A DNA stretch of 64,000 nt from Acanthochlamys bracteata (taxonomy: Eukaryota > Streptophyta > Magnoliopsida > Pandanales > Velloziaceae). The notes below the pieces were generated by a model. It was not told the DNA's origin. It saw nothing but the letters and a program-made list of their open reading frames with translations, and ran no database searches. The translations under genes and the position numbers were made by a program. Position 1 is the first letter of the stretch. Each line of letters opens with the position of its first letter. This document shows positions 22,828 to 34,183 of this stretch, piece by piece. Location of the stretch: positions 3,720,001 through 3,784,000 of the forward strand of contig CM034137.1 of the NCBI GenBank assembly GCA_019914995.1. Reading direction: 5' to 3'.

Positions 22828-23694
22828 CATAATTGTCAGATCCAGACCGTCTGAAATCATCGACCTGGACGATAAAACTAGTCCAGATATATAAAAATCG
22901 TCTGTGCAATCGACCCGCTTCGATCCGTTCTGATTCGTCTGATCTGCTTTAACCCGATCGATCCGCCCATCCGAATCAAATCGGATTAAATAAGATTAAA
23001 ATAATTTAATTTAAAAATTTTAAATTGATGATATACTTGATGCAAAAATAATTATTAATAGATATATATTGAAAACTTATATGTAGTTTAGATTTTGAAT
23101 TTGGATGTAATAATATAAAAATACTGTTAGTTATGTCTCATCTGTAATATAAATTATTAGTAATTTTTTAATTTTTATATTGTAAAATATTCGGATCTCA
23201 AATATGTATATCCAAAAAAATCGATTGTTGATTTTTCTGTTTTATAATTTTATTTTCTTCTAATCGCCTAATTAAATAATTTTTTATTAATAATTTTTCG
23301 CTGTTATTATTGGTGGTGGTGGTAATGTCATGGCGGTAATACTTCAATTTTTACTATGATTGTCGTTGCTGTTATTATTGGTGGTGATGCCATGATAGAT
23401 ATACTTTAATTTCTTGCTATGATTGTTGCTGTTATTGTTATTGGTGGTGCCATGGTTCTAATAGATTTCTCACTGTAATTGTTGTTATTGTTGGTCGGAA
23501 ACAACTAGATTTTTTGCTGTGATTATTATTGTTGTTGGTTGAAAAATAATGTCGACGATGTAGCATTTTCTCTCTCGTCGATGCTTTAATATTCTTGACT
23601 CGACGAATCGACCTATTGACTTGATGGATCAACTCGGAAATTGTGACCAGGATAGTTTTTCGGTTCGACGTCCGGTTCGGCGCTTACAATTATG
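22828..23694. mobile_element. Non-autonomous hAT element, 867 bp
   Basis: The ends are CATAATTGTCAGATCCAGAC and, on the complementary strand, CATAATTGTAAGCGCCGAAC, a terminal inverted repeat with 9 perfect bases and more imperfect ones. A perfect 8-bp duplication CTTAATAG flanks it. The interior includes a GTT/ATT/GGTGGT-rich microsatellite-like stretch (23290-23550) and GATCCG-rich subterminal sequence. No transposase is present. Confidence 0.85.
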
Positions 23695-23702
23695 CTTAAT
23701 AG
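23695..23702. repeat. 8-bp target-site duplication, right (CTTAATAG)
   Basis: Exact partner of 22820-22827. Confidence 0.85.
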
Positions 23703-23984
23703 CACTTCAGGGAATCTAAGTTGCTAGTGATTATGCCCTCTCAGGTTTGCCAATATTGGGATATTTGTCCCGAACGATCGACAGATGCACAAGCTCCCTA
23801 AACACACCAAGTGGCAGAAAAAATTAGGATGGTTAGGGACACAGTGCTTACAAAAACTAATGATTAGAGAGCAGAATGTGGTATGCTCTCGAGGAACATT
23901 TTATGCTATTTTAGCTTGTCATGCTTGTTCTATTTTTTGTGTTGAGTATCGGACATTAGAAAAAGGGATAATCACTTTATAGAT

Positions 23985-24484
23985 GCGCTCATTATGATCA
24001 CAATCCTAATTTAAAAATATTAAAATCTTACAATTTTTAGAATGTTACTTCATCAAAATAATCATATTTCAAATAAAATATTTTTTGAGTAAAATCTTAA
24101 ATAGATCGCGATATTAGTTATAACTAGGTAAGATAACAATCTTTTTACAACTCCATTCAATTTCAAGTTGAGAAGATTTTCTAGAATTAACGAAACCTTA
24201 AGAGAATTTTTTGTTAAATTAAATGTATTCAGTAAAATTTAAGAATCTTTTTGTATAATTATAAATTTAAAAACTTTTCTATAAGATTAAAATGGTTTTC
24301 TCTAAATTTTTTAATATACTAAAACTTTTTTAAAATATTCAAAAACTGATAAAAATTTTTAATGGTTTTAAAATTTTGTATAAAAAATTTAATATATAAT
24401 ATTTGACAATTTTATTTTAGAATTATAATTTTAAGATTCTACTAGAGCGAACTATTTTAATTGAAATTATGATTTTGACAACTT
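23985..24484 (+). mobile_element. Decayed short derivative of the 45229 hAT family
   Basis: The left part (from about 24000: AATCCTAATTT, AAAATCTTAC, TTACTTCATCAAAATAATC) follows the first 70 bases of the element at 45229 in order, with AT-biased substitutions. The right end, GATTTTGACAAC at about 24483, resembles the 3' end GATCCTGACAAC at 50078. The length is only about 500 bp, so it would be an internally deleted copy. Similarity is by eye only. Confidence 0.4.
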
Positions 24485-24740
24485 GATGTTCTTCTATTTC
24501 CATTATTATTTGTGATAGGCTTCTTGCAATTTAAACGTTATGTTTTTTAAATTATTATTTGACTTAAATTTTATTATAATTATTATCATGTCGTCGTGCA
24601 TGTCGAGGGTCAGCTAATGTACTCATAATAGTTTTGGAGAACGATGAAGGTAACATAATCTTTGTACCGAGTGCCTTAATAATAACATAACACACTTTCT
24701 TAGCGTGTCATTAATTTATTTTCTTGCTAGCATTTCAAAG

Positions 24741-25010
24741 AAGGTAGGCTTAAATGGTTTAGATATGTCTTGCATAGACCTATACATACTGCAATGCATA
24801 AGAATAGAGCAATTTCAGTAGATCACTTTATGAGAATGGATGGACCACAATGAACTTAGCATAAGATGGTGAAAAATTATTTAAAAGAATTAGATCATTC
24901 GTTGAATCTAGTGTATAATCAAACGAAATGAAAAAAAAAGAAACAGAAAAGGATTCATATAGCGGAACCTATTCGAGCGGGACAAATATTTACTTTGTTG
25001 TTGTTGTAGC
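24741..25010 (+). pseudogene. RTE-type LINE, 3' end of reverse transcriptase ORF
   Basis: The frame reads GRLKWFRYVLHRPIHTAM, then KMVKNYLKELDHSLN, and ends KRIHIAEPIRAGQ. This matches the conserved C-terminus of plant RTE LINEs (GRLRWFGHV..RRP, W..V..DL..L, IHVADP). In-frame stops and an A-tract indel mark decay. It ends at a TTGTTGTTGTTG tail, as RTE elements typically do. Only the last 270 bp survive. Confidence 0.8.
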
Positions 25011-25079
25011 ATTTTTAATGTCATCCAATAAGTTAATGTAGCATCTTTGATGTTTTTACCAATTTAGACAAAACTTTAG

Positions 25080-25700
25080 AATATGTTTTCACCATCTGTG
25101 CCACAAATCACAAATGAAGTTATAATATGGTTTAAGCATTTGTGTGAAGTCACAGAAAATGAAGTTATAGCAGCACAACCAAAATTTTGAAAAAATAGAA
25201 GTGGAGGAGTCAACAAATACAAATTGTCGCTAAAACTAGAGCTTTAATTAGATAACACGATGTTGAATATCTATACAATCCAAGGAGATAGGAAGAATTG
25301 CTGATGCATTACCAATAACATGTGCCTTAGAAACTGAGATCAAGTTAAGGAGAAGCTTTTAGCCTTCATTTACTCTCGATACTGAGTTAGTAAGTCTAGA
25401 GAAAGTTGAAACCAACCATCCATAGGGTGACCAAAATATAACTTACAAGCATAACAAGTGAAAGCATACATACGAGAAATCTTGGTGGTAGGATCACGTA
25501 CGAGGCCTTGTGGAAATGGAAGAGTAGGTACGTTGAGCAATAGTAAGAAGTATGGTACACCAGACGTCGAGGTAGGAAGTATAGTGAATAGAGATCGAAA
25601 GTGAGTCTCTTTGGCAGTAAGTTCAGACATAATAACATCTAGATTTATGTTATTATGTATGGTCCAATCGGTCGCCAACTAAAACTCTGAGAGTAAGGAC
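25080..25700 (-). pseudogene. Ty1/copia gag / pre-integrase remnant
   Basis: The minus-strand frame 25678-25370 includes VIMSELTAKETHFRSL and a CYACKLYFGHPMDGWFQL segment, reading as a damaged CCHC zinc knuckle (the third Cys is Trp) typical of copia gag. Farther along the minus strand come LLNLISVSKAH and LYLLTPPLLFFQ, resembling copia protease-to-integrase linker motifs. The segments lie closer together than in an intact element, implying deletion. No LTRs were identified. Confidence 0.5.
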
Positions 25701-26549
25701 ATGAGAAATTATAAAAGCTGTCGACGTTTTCGACAAGTACAACTACATGTAGTGTTTAGGCCAAAACCCTCAAGCTTTAAGAATTCATGCAGTTTGATTG
25801 CACCCCATCAAAACTACAACCATCCTAAGTGATTAGTTTCGGAGGTATAGTGATATCACCACCACATCCATGGGGCTATACAAATCTATACCCATATGAG
25901 GATAAAAAGAAAGAAAAGAAGAGAAGGATAAGATAAGAAGTTTTGAATTCAACCTCTAAATCATCTCACCTGCTTTAACGTAGCATGAGGATACATGTAT
26001 AGTAAAATACATACACACATAAACACATGATAATGCTTAAATCTTGTAAAACCGATACTCTTAGTTATATGCTCGTCAAGCAAAAGTATAGTAATGCTGT
26101 ATAAAATCATTTTAAATCATACATGAAAGCTCTTGGTCTTAATTCCCATATAATGCTAGTCTATCAATCATGCTCAATGAATAATTTGACTGATAACTAT
26201 TCTAATGTTTAGAGATGTTATACTCCTTATCCATATCATTCGGTTATCCCCCTTTGGGGGCAAATGAAGTGATATCACTAAGCTACTATAAATCTCATCT
26301 TTTTCCAGTAAACATACACCACATATAACCATGCAACATAGTGAGGGAGCAAAATCAAATTCTATGATGAAAGCGACAAGGTACACCACAAACAATTATG
26401 CATGTTGGACGGAGAAAAAATAAATTTCTGTAAAGCAAACGTTATTTGTGTCAGAAATTTAATAAATTAAGAAGAACAAGCACTAATGCATAATCGAGGT
26501 CCACGCTTTCTCTAAGGTTTATAGGCTATCACCAAGTTGAAAATGCTTG
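25701..26549. other. Intergenic, possibly continuing retroelement debris
   Basis: No supported gene. Minus-strand sequence just right of 25680 may be the upstream part of the copia gag remnant. The rest is AT-rich and unrecognised. Confidence 0.3.
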
Positions 26550-26880
26550 GCGTAACAAATCGAGAATAAAAACTAAAGGCTTTACAAGGTTGAACAAAAG
26601 AAGCAATACTCGATTGAGATTTTTTGCTTACGGTAGGGAGCTAGGTGGTGGAGGAAGATAAGCAGAGTATTGAATGCGAGAGCTACTTGAGAAGAGAACA
26701 TGTCCACTGGTTTCTAAAAACTTTTCTTGCTATCCAGCAACCAATTCTCCGGACCCAAAGCATAGATCACGAAATACTCTAATATTCTTAAATTGAACCC
26801 ATCCATCTCTTCACTGCCGTCCAACTGCTACACACCGAACAACAACAAATTCTTGTCAGAGAGAGAAGAGGAAGACCATA
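26550..26880 (-). pseudogene. Small-gene family, copy I (degraded)
   Basis: Minus strand from about 26810 reads DGFNLRILEYF, then SSQVALAFNTLLIFLHHLAPY. This aligns with DGFKFKILNYI and SSRPALSVKSLPY in copy III. An in-frame stop follows LLDSKKSF. The upstream GAAGAGGAAGACCATAACG block (26864 region) corresponds to the same place upstream of copies II and III, so whole units are duplicated. Function unknown. Confidence 0.6.
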
Positions 26881-26995
26881 ACGATTATTTTGATTTTAGT
26901 TTTGGTTTGATTGAATTGATTTGATAAATATCATGATTTGGTATTGGTCTTGTCTTCTTTTAGGACAAACCCTTTTATTATTATGTTGTAAGCCG

Positions 26996-27003
26996 ATTAA
27001 AAG
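26996..27003. repeat. 8-bp target-site duplication, left (ATTAAAAG)
   Basis: Exact partner at 27629-27636. Confidence 0.8.
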
Positions 27004-27146
27004 CATAGGTTTAAAATTCGGCCTGGACCGACCGGATCGGATTGGAAACTGATGACCTGGCATTGATTCCGGGCCGAGTTAACATAAAACCGGGTCGACC
27101 CAATTTTAGTATTTTTAAAAAAAAAAAAAATATATATATATATATA

Positions 27147-27177
<31 letters not shown>

Positions 27178-27628
27178 AATAGAAAAGTACTTTTATTAGT
27201 ACTCTAAAATGTGCACTTTATCGGGTACTCTTTCGTTACTAATTTATTTTCTTATTTTTTATATTTTATTAGAAGGTAACAAAATAAATAAAATATAGTG
27301 TAGATAATTTGTTCTTTGTAATGCATAAAAATATAGAGATTTTACTATATGTTAGGTGTTTTTACTATTGTCTTAAATACTGTAGCTAAAAAAATATAAA
27401 AAATATAATCTTAAAAATATATTCAATATTTCTCGTATATAATTATTTTTTTAATTTTTTAATAGTTGCTATAGAAGATACTATATCATACATATAATTG
27501 TATTTATATATTAATATTTATTTAATAAATCTAATTTGATCCAGTGGGTCGATCCGATGATCTGTCTAATTAACCGGTGACCCGATAACTTTTCCGGGTC
27601 ATACACCGGGTTGGGTTTTAAAACTATA
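27004..27628. mobile_element. Non-autonomous hAT element, 625 bp
   Basis: The ends CATAGGTTTAAAATTC and (complement) TATAGTTTTAAAACCC form an imperfect inverted repeat, and ATTAAAAG flanks both sides exactly. Subterminal sequence is rich in CCGG/GGGTCGACC. The interior is AT-rich with a (TA)n(TTTA)n run at 27130-27175. Copy III of the host repeat has no such insertion at the matching place near 29505, which confirms the boundaries. Confidence 0.85.
27120..27178. repeat. A-tract, (TA)n and (TTTA)n microsatellite
   Basis: A poly-A run, about 10 TA units and about 6 TTTA units in succession, inside the 625-bp hAT element. Confidence 0.9.
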
Positions 27629-27636
27629 ATTAAAAG
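27629..27636. repeat. 8-bp target-site duplication, right (ATTAAAAG)
   Basis: Exact partner of 26996-27003. Confidence 0.8.
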
Positions 27637-28072
27637 AAGTCGCCATGTAATTTTTTCCCAGCGATATCCTTTTCAGAATATTTTTAATCGAAATGAAAAC
27701 CTACATGACCATATGCAGTTACTAATAAGTAGAAATTCTTTGGTATCAAATACAAACAGTGCACAATACAAACATATAAATATGAGAACTTATGGGGTTG
27801 CTTCATCATTATCATTGTTATTGCTGTCATTATCGCTATCAAAATCATTACTAAGCTTAGGATAAAACGTGAGATAAATTCATTCCTGCTTCTAACTCAC
27901 TAGTTCAGCCCACTATATAATAAAACGAGAAAAAAAAATAAATTCACAAGTTCGAACAAAAGAAATAATGTTGACTTGAGATTTTTTCTTATGATAGGGA
28001 GCTAAGGTGGCGGTGGAGGGTAAAAGGACTGATTAGTTGGAAGGAACTAGTCGAGAAGAAAAGTTATGTATA

Positions 28073-29185
28073 CATAGTTGTAGAATCGGACCGCGCGTTG
28101 ATCCAAAAAGCTGTTTGAGTTGATGATTTTCAAATTGACCCGGCGAACAGCTTGACCCTCTGTGTTCGTATATCTGAGAGGATTTATAGAATTGGATTGC
28201 AGTTTACTATGAGTTGATTTACAGAAATGAGCCTCTAAGTTCATATCTTCGAATAAATTAAAAATTTTCAGTAAGATGGTGCCGGATTTTGATTGAAACT
28301 TTGAAAGCTTTTTTAATTATCACTTCAATAAACTACCTAAATGAATTAATTGTTCAGTTCTCAGCATTTGTAAGATTGTGACAGATGCTCAAATTTTCAA
28401 TGCTAAATAAGAAAATAAATTAATTTTAACCTTATGAGTTCTGCAGATAAAATCATGATTGTTCTTGTTTAAGAACTTGATTAATTTAGCACTGCCAAAT
28501 GTCCACCCAACACTACGATCACTCTATTTCTATCCTTCAATATCAACATCAGATCAGACTATAAAAGATCACATAAAAGTCCTACATCAGAAACTTCTAT
28601 AGGCCTTTTGACATCTTCGATCTGCTCTAAATCATTAAGATTCGGCAAAGAATTTCCGTGCAAGAAGAATAGACAAGCAGTTGGAGCAATCTGTGAACGT
28701 TTTTCAAAACTTAGAAGGTATATAGGTCCGCTGCCAACTTCGAAAGCTTCGATTTGGCATCTAAAGATCGTTTAGAGAAAAAAAAATAAAAGAATTGTTA
28801 AACATTGGAACCAATAGTAGATATTATAATCACTAAAGAAGGAGAGTAAAGCAGCGAACAAAGTGGTGGAGGAGCGGACCAGATAAACAGCTGAGCAGCG
28901 GTAGCGGTAGAACTAGCGAAGTAGATCGGAGTCTAGGAATCTTTGCAGAGAAGAGCCAATTCCTCAAAAATGTGAATGACTTGATTAATAAGACAACTTT
29001 GTTTGTTTCTTTATTATTATTATTTTTTTAACTCTATCCAGATTGATCCGGACATATAGGTTAATCTGTTCGGGTCGATTCGGATCAATCTGAACTAATT
29101 TCATATTCGATTTATTTATAAATTCGGATTGATTTAGCTTCGGAGAGATCAATTCAGGCGGCCCAATTCGGATCTCATAACTAAT
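28073..29185. mobile_element. Non-autonomous hAT-like element, about 1.1 kb
   Basis: It starts CATAGTTGTAGAATCGGACC, nearly the same as the 1.9-kb element at 1485, and ends near 29185 with TAACTAA (complement TTAGTTATGAGATCCG). Flanks TATGTATA (28065-28072) and TACATATT look like a diverged duplication. The undisturbed family copy at about 29920-29930 (GACATGTAAATTGCACC) shows the empty site: sequence on both sides of the element joins up there. Its interior has a GCAG/GCGGTAG purine-rich block (28850-28950), as in the element at 1485. No transposase. Confidence 0.7.
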
Positions 29186-29365
29186 ACATATTATTGCACC
29201 AGTTCTGAAAATCCTTGTGGGCGTCAAGCAACTACATCCTTGACCACAAACTGCAAGTCACTAATAACTCAGATACTCTTGATCCGATCTGATCCATTCG
29301 TTGCTGTGCTGACGCCGCCGCACATCGACTAAAATCTAGTTAGAGTGAGAAAAAGACCAAGCAAT

Positions 29366-30180
29366 TGTTTTAAATTATTTTGGTTTGATTGAGTTGATAT
29401 GATAGATAACACGGTTTGTTATTGGACTTGATTTTTGAAGTAGACCGCTTTGTTGTTGTCCGATAGATATTCCAATTTATTGTACCAGTAGATATGCATT
29501 GGAAGTCGATTAATGGTAGAAGTTAACCCTTCGTGGTTTATAATATTTTTTAATCTAAATGGAGCTTAGAAAATAAAATATATGCATCACTAATAAGAAG
29601 AATTTCTTCTATATCAAACACAGACAATTCACAATACAAATACGTATTTGATACCTATGGGGCTGCTTCATGATCATCATCGTCATCGCCATGACTATCA
29701 TCCTAATGAAACAAGTCCATGCCAATAAATGTAGGATTACTCCAGCTTCTAAGTCACCAATTCAGCCGTATATATAACAAAATTGAAAACAACAAGAAAA
29801 AATTTACAATTAAGAAAACAATGTTCGATTGAGAGATTTTTACCTATGGTAGGGAGCTGAGCTGGTGGTGGAGAGTAAGGGAGTGATTTGACGGAGAGAG
29901 CTGGTCGAGAAGAGAAGACATGTAAATTGCACCGATCTTCTAACAACCTTTGCACTGTCAAGCGACCGTATCTGGGACTCAAACCACAAACCTCGATATA
30001 ATTGAGTATCTTGAATTTGAATCCATCCTTCTCGTTAGCTGCCATACCGGTACCGTGCAGCGAACAAAGGAGATGTAGATAGGAGTGTTTCAACCGTTCG
30101 GTTTGAATTTGAGAGTTTGGAGAAGCAAGTGGCCGTTGAAGAGCCAAAGAAGAGTGATAGATGAGAAACTCTTTTACTCT
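29366..30180 (-). pseudogene. Small-gene family, copy III (best preserved), unrecognised product
   Basis: Minus exon-like segment 30045-29844 starts MAANEKDGFKFKILNYIEVC and runs through SPRYGRLTVQRLLEDRC, HVFSSRPALSVKSLPYSPPP and LPTI to a GT donor (G|GTAAAAATC). After about 140 bp a second segment with an acidic end DDSHGDDDDDHEAAP and stop follows (about 29702-29652); an in-frame stop just before it argues against function. I do not recognise the family. Shared features of the copies are the FSSRP motif, a proline run and an acidic C-terminus. Its neighbours are degraded copies of itself. A weakly functional gene cannot be excluded. Confidence 0.5.
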
Positions 30181-30469
30181 TTTCAGAACAGGAGTGAAAG
30201 AGGTGGGAGGAGTTCTACCTTCGGGTAAGGAAGCATTTGATTTTGAATTATGCCACCGTGGACATTTACTTCTGCTATAAGTATATGATCTGGTTCAAAG
30301 CCTTAATCGAAACAGCTTTAAATCAGTTTCAAACTTGCAACCATTTTACTCTAGAAAAAGGCCATTATATAGAATTTATCAAAATGGGAAATAAATTTGT
30401 ATTTGGAAAATGTAATATAGATGCTATATAATAGAATGTAGAGAAAATGTCATAACTACAACTTGGAAT

Positions 30470-33400
30470 TCATGTCAATACATGAACAGCCAAACTTAGA
30501 AGCAAACCCAAAAGAGCACCAACTACAACTTGACTAGTTGTATGACCAACTGATTCATTCAAAGGATTGCAACTACAGTAGGCCCCTTCAGGTGGTCCAC
30601 CGTTGATGGTTAAACTGGCTGGTGAAGGCAATCTTCTTGAAGCGTTTACAGATCTGAAATTTGAACGGGGTTCTGCGGCATTTGTGGCATTGGACTTAAA
30701 AGTATTTACATTTTCAGCAAGTGTGAAAGGTTGAGCGACCTTCTCAGAATCTACAGAAAATAGTTCAGGTTTACAGTTGGTATCATCACCGTCATTCCCA
30801 TACATAGTCGGCTTCTCTTGGATATTGAATGCCTGGTTAAGAAACTTGGCATGATTGCCTACCTCTCTCCTTACGCCCTGAAGATTCAGTAAGGATACAA
30901 ACAGCAAGGTCTGTCACAATTATATACTAAGAAGATAAAGTTGCACAAATAGATAACATACACAAAAAGTGAAACTAACAATGCATCAACATGAAAGATA
31001 CATTACATAGAAGTATCTCCTTAAAGACTATGGTCCAACTTTGACATGTACAAGAAAATATTTCAGAATTTCCCTTACAGTTACTCTTATCGAAATAATG
31101 CATCAGAGACAAGTAACAGTGCAACAAAAACCATGCACCCTTTTGGCAGGACCATGAAAGCATATCATCCTGGTTTGATATGGTTTAGGCTCACATGTTT
31201 ATCTTAAATGATAGATGCAATCCATCATATGTCAATTTTATAAGTTTGCTATGACTTTCCTGAACAATATACCAAATTAAATGCAATGTATAAACGAATT
31301 TCAAAAACAAAAAAGCACATCGTGAAGTCATACATATACATCACTTTCTGACATACGATGGCTATATGTCTGTCTCACATACTTTTCGGAACCAACCATG
31401 CAATCAGGACTACTGTTAAGCAATCATCTCATATGAAGGAAGGTCTAATCCCTAAAAATCAACATTTGATCTGCCAGACCTTTTGGACAGGTATAAGCTA
31501 GAGAATTATTTGACTTCTAATTAAGCAGATGCAACTATGATGGATTTTCCCAATTTTACTTGTAACCCTTCTGAAACAATCTCAAATATCAAATAGCATT
31601 ACGACAATATATTGGACATTCGGTGAATTTTACCATAACTACAGAAGAAACCCTAGCACTGCCATGCGATTCACTTTTTGATACCACCAGCTTTGCTGGA
31701 CTTGGACCAGTGACATCCCCTTTGGAGAGGGAATCCCATAGCCACCCCACCAAGGGTGCTTTAGCTGCCATGCGATTCATTTGGATATTTTATTATGAAG
31801 TTCAATGATGCTTCTATAAAAAATTATTATAAAAAATGGAAAAAGAGAGAGAGAGAAGGTAAGTATGTAGCACCTTGCAAAATTGAATTGCTGACATGCA
31901 TGTCATAAGGCTACAGGATGAGAAATTTACAAAATAACTTGAAGCAATTATGTGTAAATATCTAGGATGATGAGAACCGTAGCTGCATGCATATATATAA
32001 GCATAATCAGCTTAATTACCTTATATCAACTAATATGAAGGACGGCTCTTTGATATTAATAACCCCACTGCTACAAAGCTCTATATAGCTAACTCTTTTT
32101 ACTTAACCATGATATTGTCAATGCAAGTACTGCATTTGTGCCAAGTAAAAATTGGTGATGTACACTACATTGAATGAAAATAAAATATTTTGTAGAATAA
32201 CCTTTTATACTTCCATAATAATACTAATGCATAGTATGAAGCCTTCGTAGAAGAAAAGGGACTTTAAAAATGTGTAATATTGGTCAGATAATACGATAAA
32301 GTTCTTTGAAAATATGGGCTAGTTGAATTATGACATCATTAGCTTATACATGCTAGGGAAAAATAAAATGAACTACTAAACTAACTAGTTTCTCTTAATC
32401 AGTCATTAATCAGTCTTTTACAATGAGAAATTTATGAGGAAGGATGGGCTGGAAACATCTTAAGGCTTCTATGCAGGCACTGCAATTGAACAATTCATAC
32501 CACTTACTGTTCATACAGATGACTCAGTACATAGTTAAATAAAATCCATCATACTTCTCATATTCAACTTGATGTTTCAACTTTCAACTTGAGAAAGATG
32601 CCTTAACACACAGCTGCAGACATAACAATTATTAGTTTGCAAAATGTCTTTGAAGCACAACCTTTGAAATTGGATGACACTGAAGATATTTGACTACCTA
32701 CTTTCCTATACATCTATCTACTGCAAGAACCAAATTAATTATATACAATTACAAATACACTATTGCAATGAGTAACTGGTTCCAAAAATGTATCACAAAC
32801 ATAAATGTAAACCAGAACAATAGACACCAATCTTAGGAAAGATAAAGTGCTATGCATATCAATTCTACTGTGTGTGTGTGTATATATATCAAAGTTAATT
32901 TATCTAAGCTCTTTGTGACAAAGGTGAGGGATGCAAAGTCAAGGAGAAAGAGCAAAGGGCAAAGGATTACTGAATAAGAATCCAAAATGTCAACTGATAA
33001 GGCAAAAACCTCAAAAACTGGCATTACTACGAGTAAAAAAATAGAGGACTATACATGCATACCTGTGCATCATACATCACAAGCGCTGCAAAGACAATGG
33101 ACATGCCAAAGATTGAATCTGAGAGTCCCCTGGAATTCGAATTTATAACTAGCAAGTTATTAGAATGTTGCACCAGTAAGTAAATTGCCTAACAAGCAGT
33201 TAGGCGAATTGTAATAGGGTACCAGCCTACCAATATAAACTATTCTGCTTTAAGCTCCATAAGTTATGTTCTAAAGCAATCACAACATATAATGTCAGGG
33301 CGTACGGTGATGAAATGCAGAAGAACTCACCTTTCAAGACCAAGTGAAGTAGCTGCAGCCACAACAGCCTGTGATTTTAGCATAAAATTCAGAATCCTCT

Positions 33401-33957
33401 AGCTTGGAAACTAGCAATGACGATAATACATAATCATCATTTTATGAAAGAAGAAAAACTACAAAATTGTTAGAAACGGAAAGTGGAAACTACCGACTAA
33501 GCCTTTATAGAAAAAAGAACAAAGATAAAAGATAAAAGAAGAAACAGAGTCCTTACAGCAGAATGAGTAGAAGGCATTCCTCCAGATCTAACAGCAGCTT
33601 TAAGATCTAATCCTCTTCCTCTTAGCGCGGAAGTCAAGGGCTTTGAAACCTGGCCAATTACTGCTGATAGCGTAGCTGCCAGCAGAACCTATAATTTGAA
33701 TAAACTGAAAAATTAAGAAACAAACCAAATTTCAATAAAAGCAGCATGGAGCTTGAAGAACTAAAATTTTTTTTAATTACCTTATTGTTAGTGATTTCTG
33801 TAAAATCTTGCAAACTGCTTCTCAGTGAACTACCCAAAACATTTGTTTTCTTCGAAGTGAGAAATTTCAATCGATGGCTTACGTTTATCGAAGAATTGAG
33901 AGGAAGAGAGCGAGTAAGAGCACCAGTGGAAGATGCAGAAGATGAACTGCAAGCCAT
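30470..33957 (-). CDS. DUF212 / acid phosphatase-vanadium haloperoxidase-related membrane protein (5 exons, 273 aa)
   Basis: Exons on minus: 33957-33781 (177 nt), 33688-33557 (132), 33368-33331 (38), 33129-33063 (67), 30877-30470 (408). All introns are GT..AG and the frame is continuous. The N-terminus (MACSSSSASSTGALTRSLPL) is Ser-rich with few acidic residues, as in plastid transit peptides. The core carries the family hallmarks: SKPLTSALRGRGLDLKAAVR, SGGMPSTHSA, AAATSLGLERG, IVFAALVMYDAQGVRREVG and C-terminal LNESVGHTTSQVVVGALLG followed by a hydrophobic helix. PSTHSA and GHT resemble phosphatase/haloperoxidase motifs. The biochemical activity of plant members is, as far as I know, unestablished. 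Intron 4 is 2.2 kb. Residues after REVGNHAKFLNQAF form a long polar insert (about 80 aa) before the last membrane segment. Confidence 0.93.
31659..31779. repeat. GC-richer 91-bp segment bracketed by a 15-bp direct repeat (DUF212 intron 4)
   Basis: CTGCCATGCGATTCA occurs at 31659-31673 and 31765-31779. The 91 bp between is clearly less AT-rich than the surrounding intron. On minus it contains GGTCCAAGTCC, near the RNA polymerase III B-box consensus. A 15-bp duplication fits a LINE-mobilised insertion such as a SINE or short retrocopy, but there is no A-tail. Confidence 0.4.
32868..32891. repeat. (TG)n(TA)n microsatellite
   Basis: Short TG run followed by TA run inside DUF212 intron 4. Confidence 0.85.
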
Positions 33958-34183
33958 GGTTGGCGCTCCGTAGTTTCTACTACCAACAACACTACAACAG
34001 TAGCACTTTCAGATAGTTTCAGAAACAACAGTTGTCTGTGGGCATCGATTACTTTCCCAGTTTAGTAACTTCTATTTATCCAACCCGTATCCGGCCCATT
34101 TAAGCAAAGCCTGGCCCGTTACTAAGCAAGTATGATCGTGAGGTAACCGGCGCGAGTTAAATCCACGTTGAATTATATATTTA

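Larger units (their letters stand above)
26881..29365 (-). pseudogene. Small-gene family, copy II, interrupted by two hAT elements
   Basis: Homology to copy III (29366-30180) runs through 26881-27003, 27637-28072 and from about 29186 to 29365. The two gaps are exactly the insertions at 27004-27628 and 28073-29185. The minus strand near 28040-27980 reads FYPPPPP and LPIIRKNL, matching PYSPPPAQLPTIGKNL in copy III. At 27850-27790 an acidic tail DNDSNNNDNDEATP ends at a stop, like DDDDDHEAAP in copy III. It is disrupted and presumably non-functional. Confidence 0.65.

Noticed and set aside
26550-30180. Small-gene array as TAF9-like or another named factor
   Set aside because: A loose resemblance in helix pattern only; conserved TAF9 motifs (VYSEHA, DDVKLAI) are absent, so no name was given.
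31589-31808. Overlapping frames on both strands in DUF212 intron 4
   Set aside because: Short; better explained by a small GC-richer insertion than by a gene.
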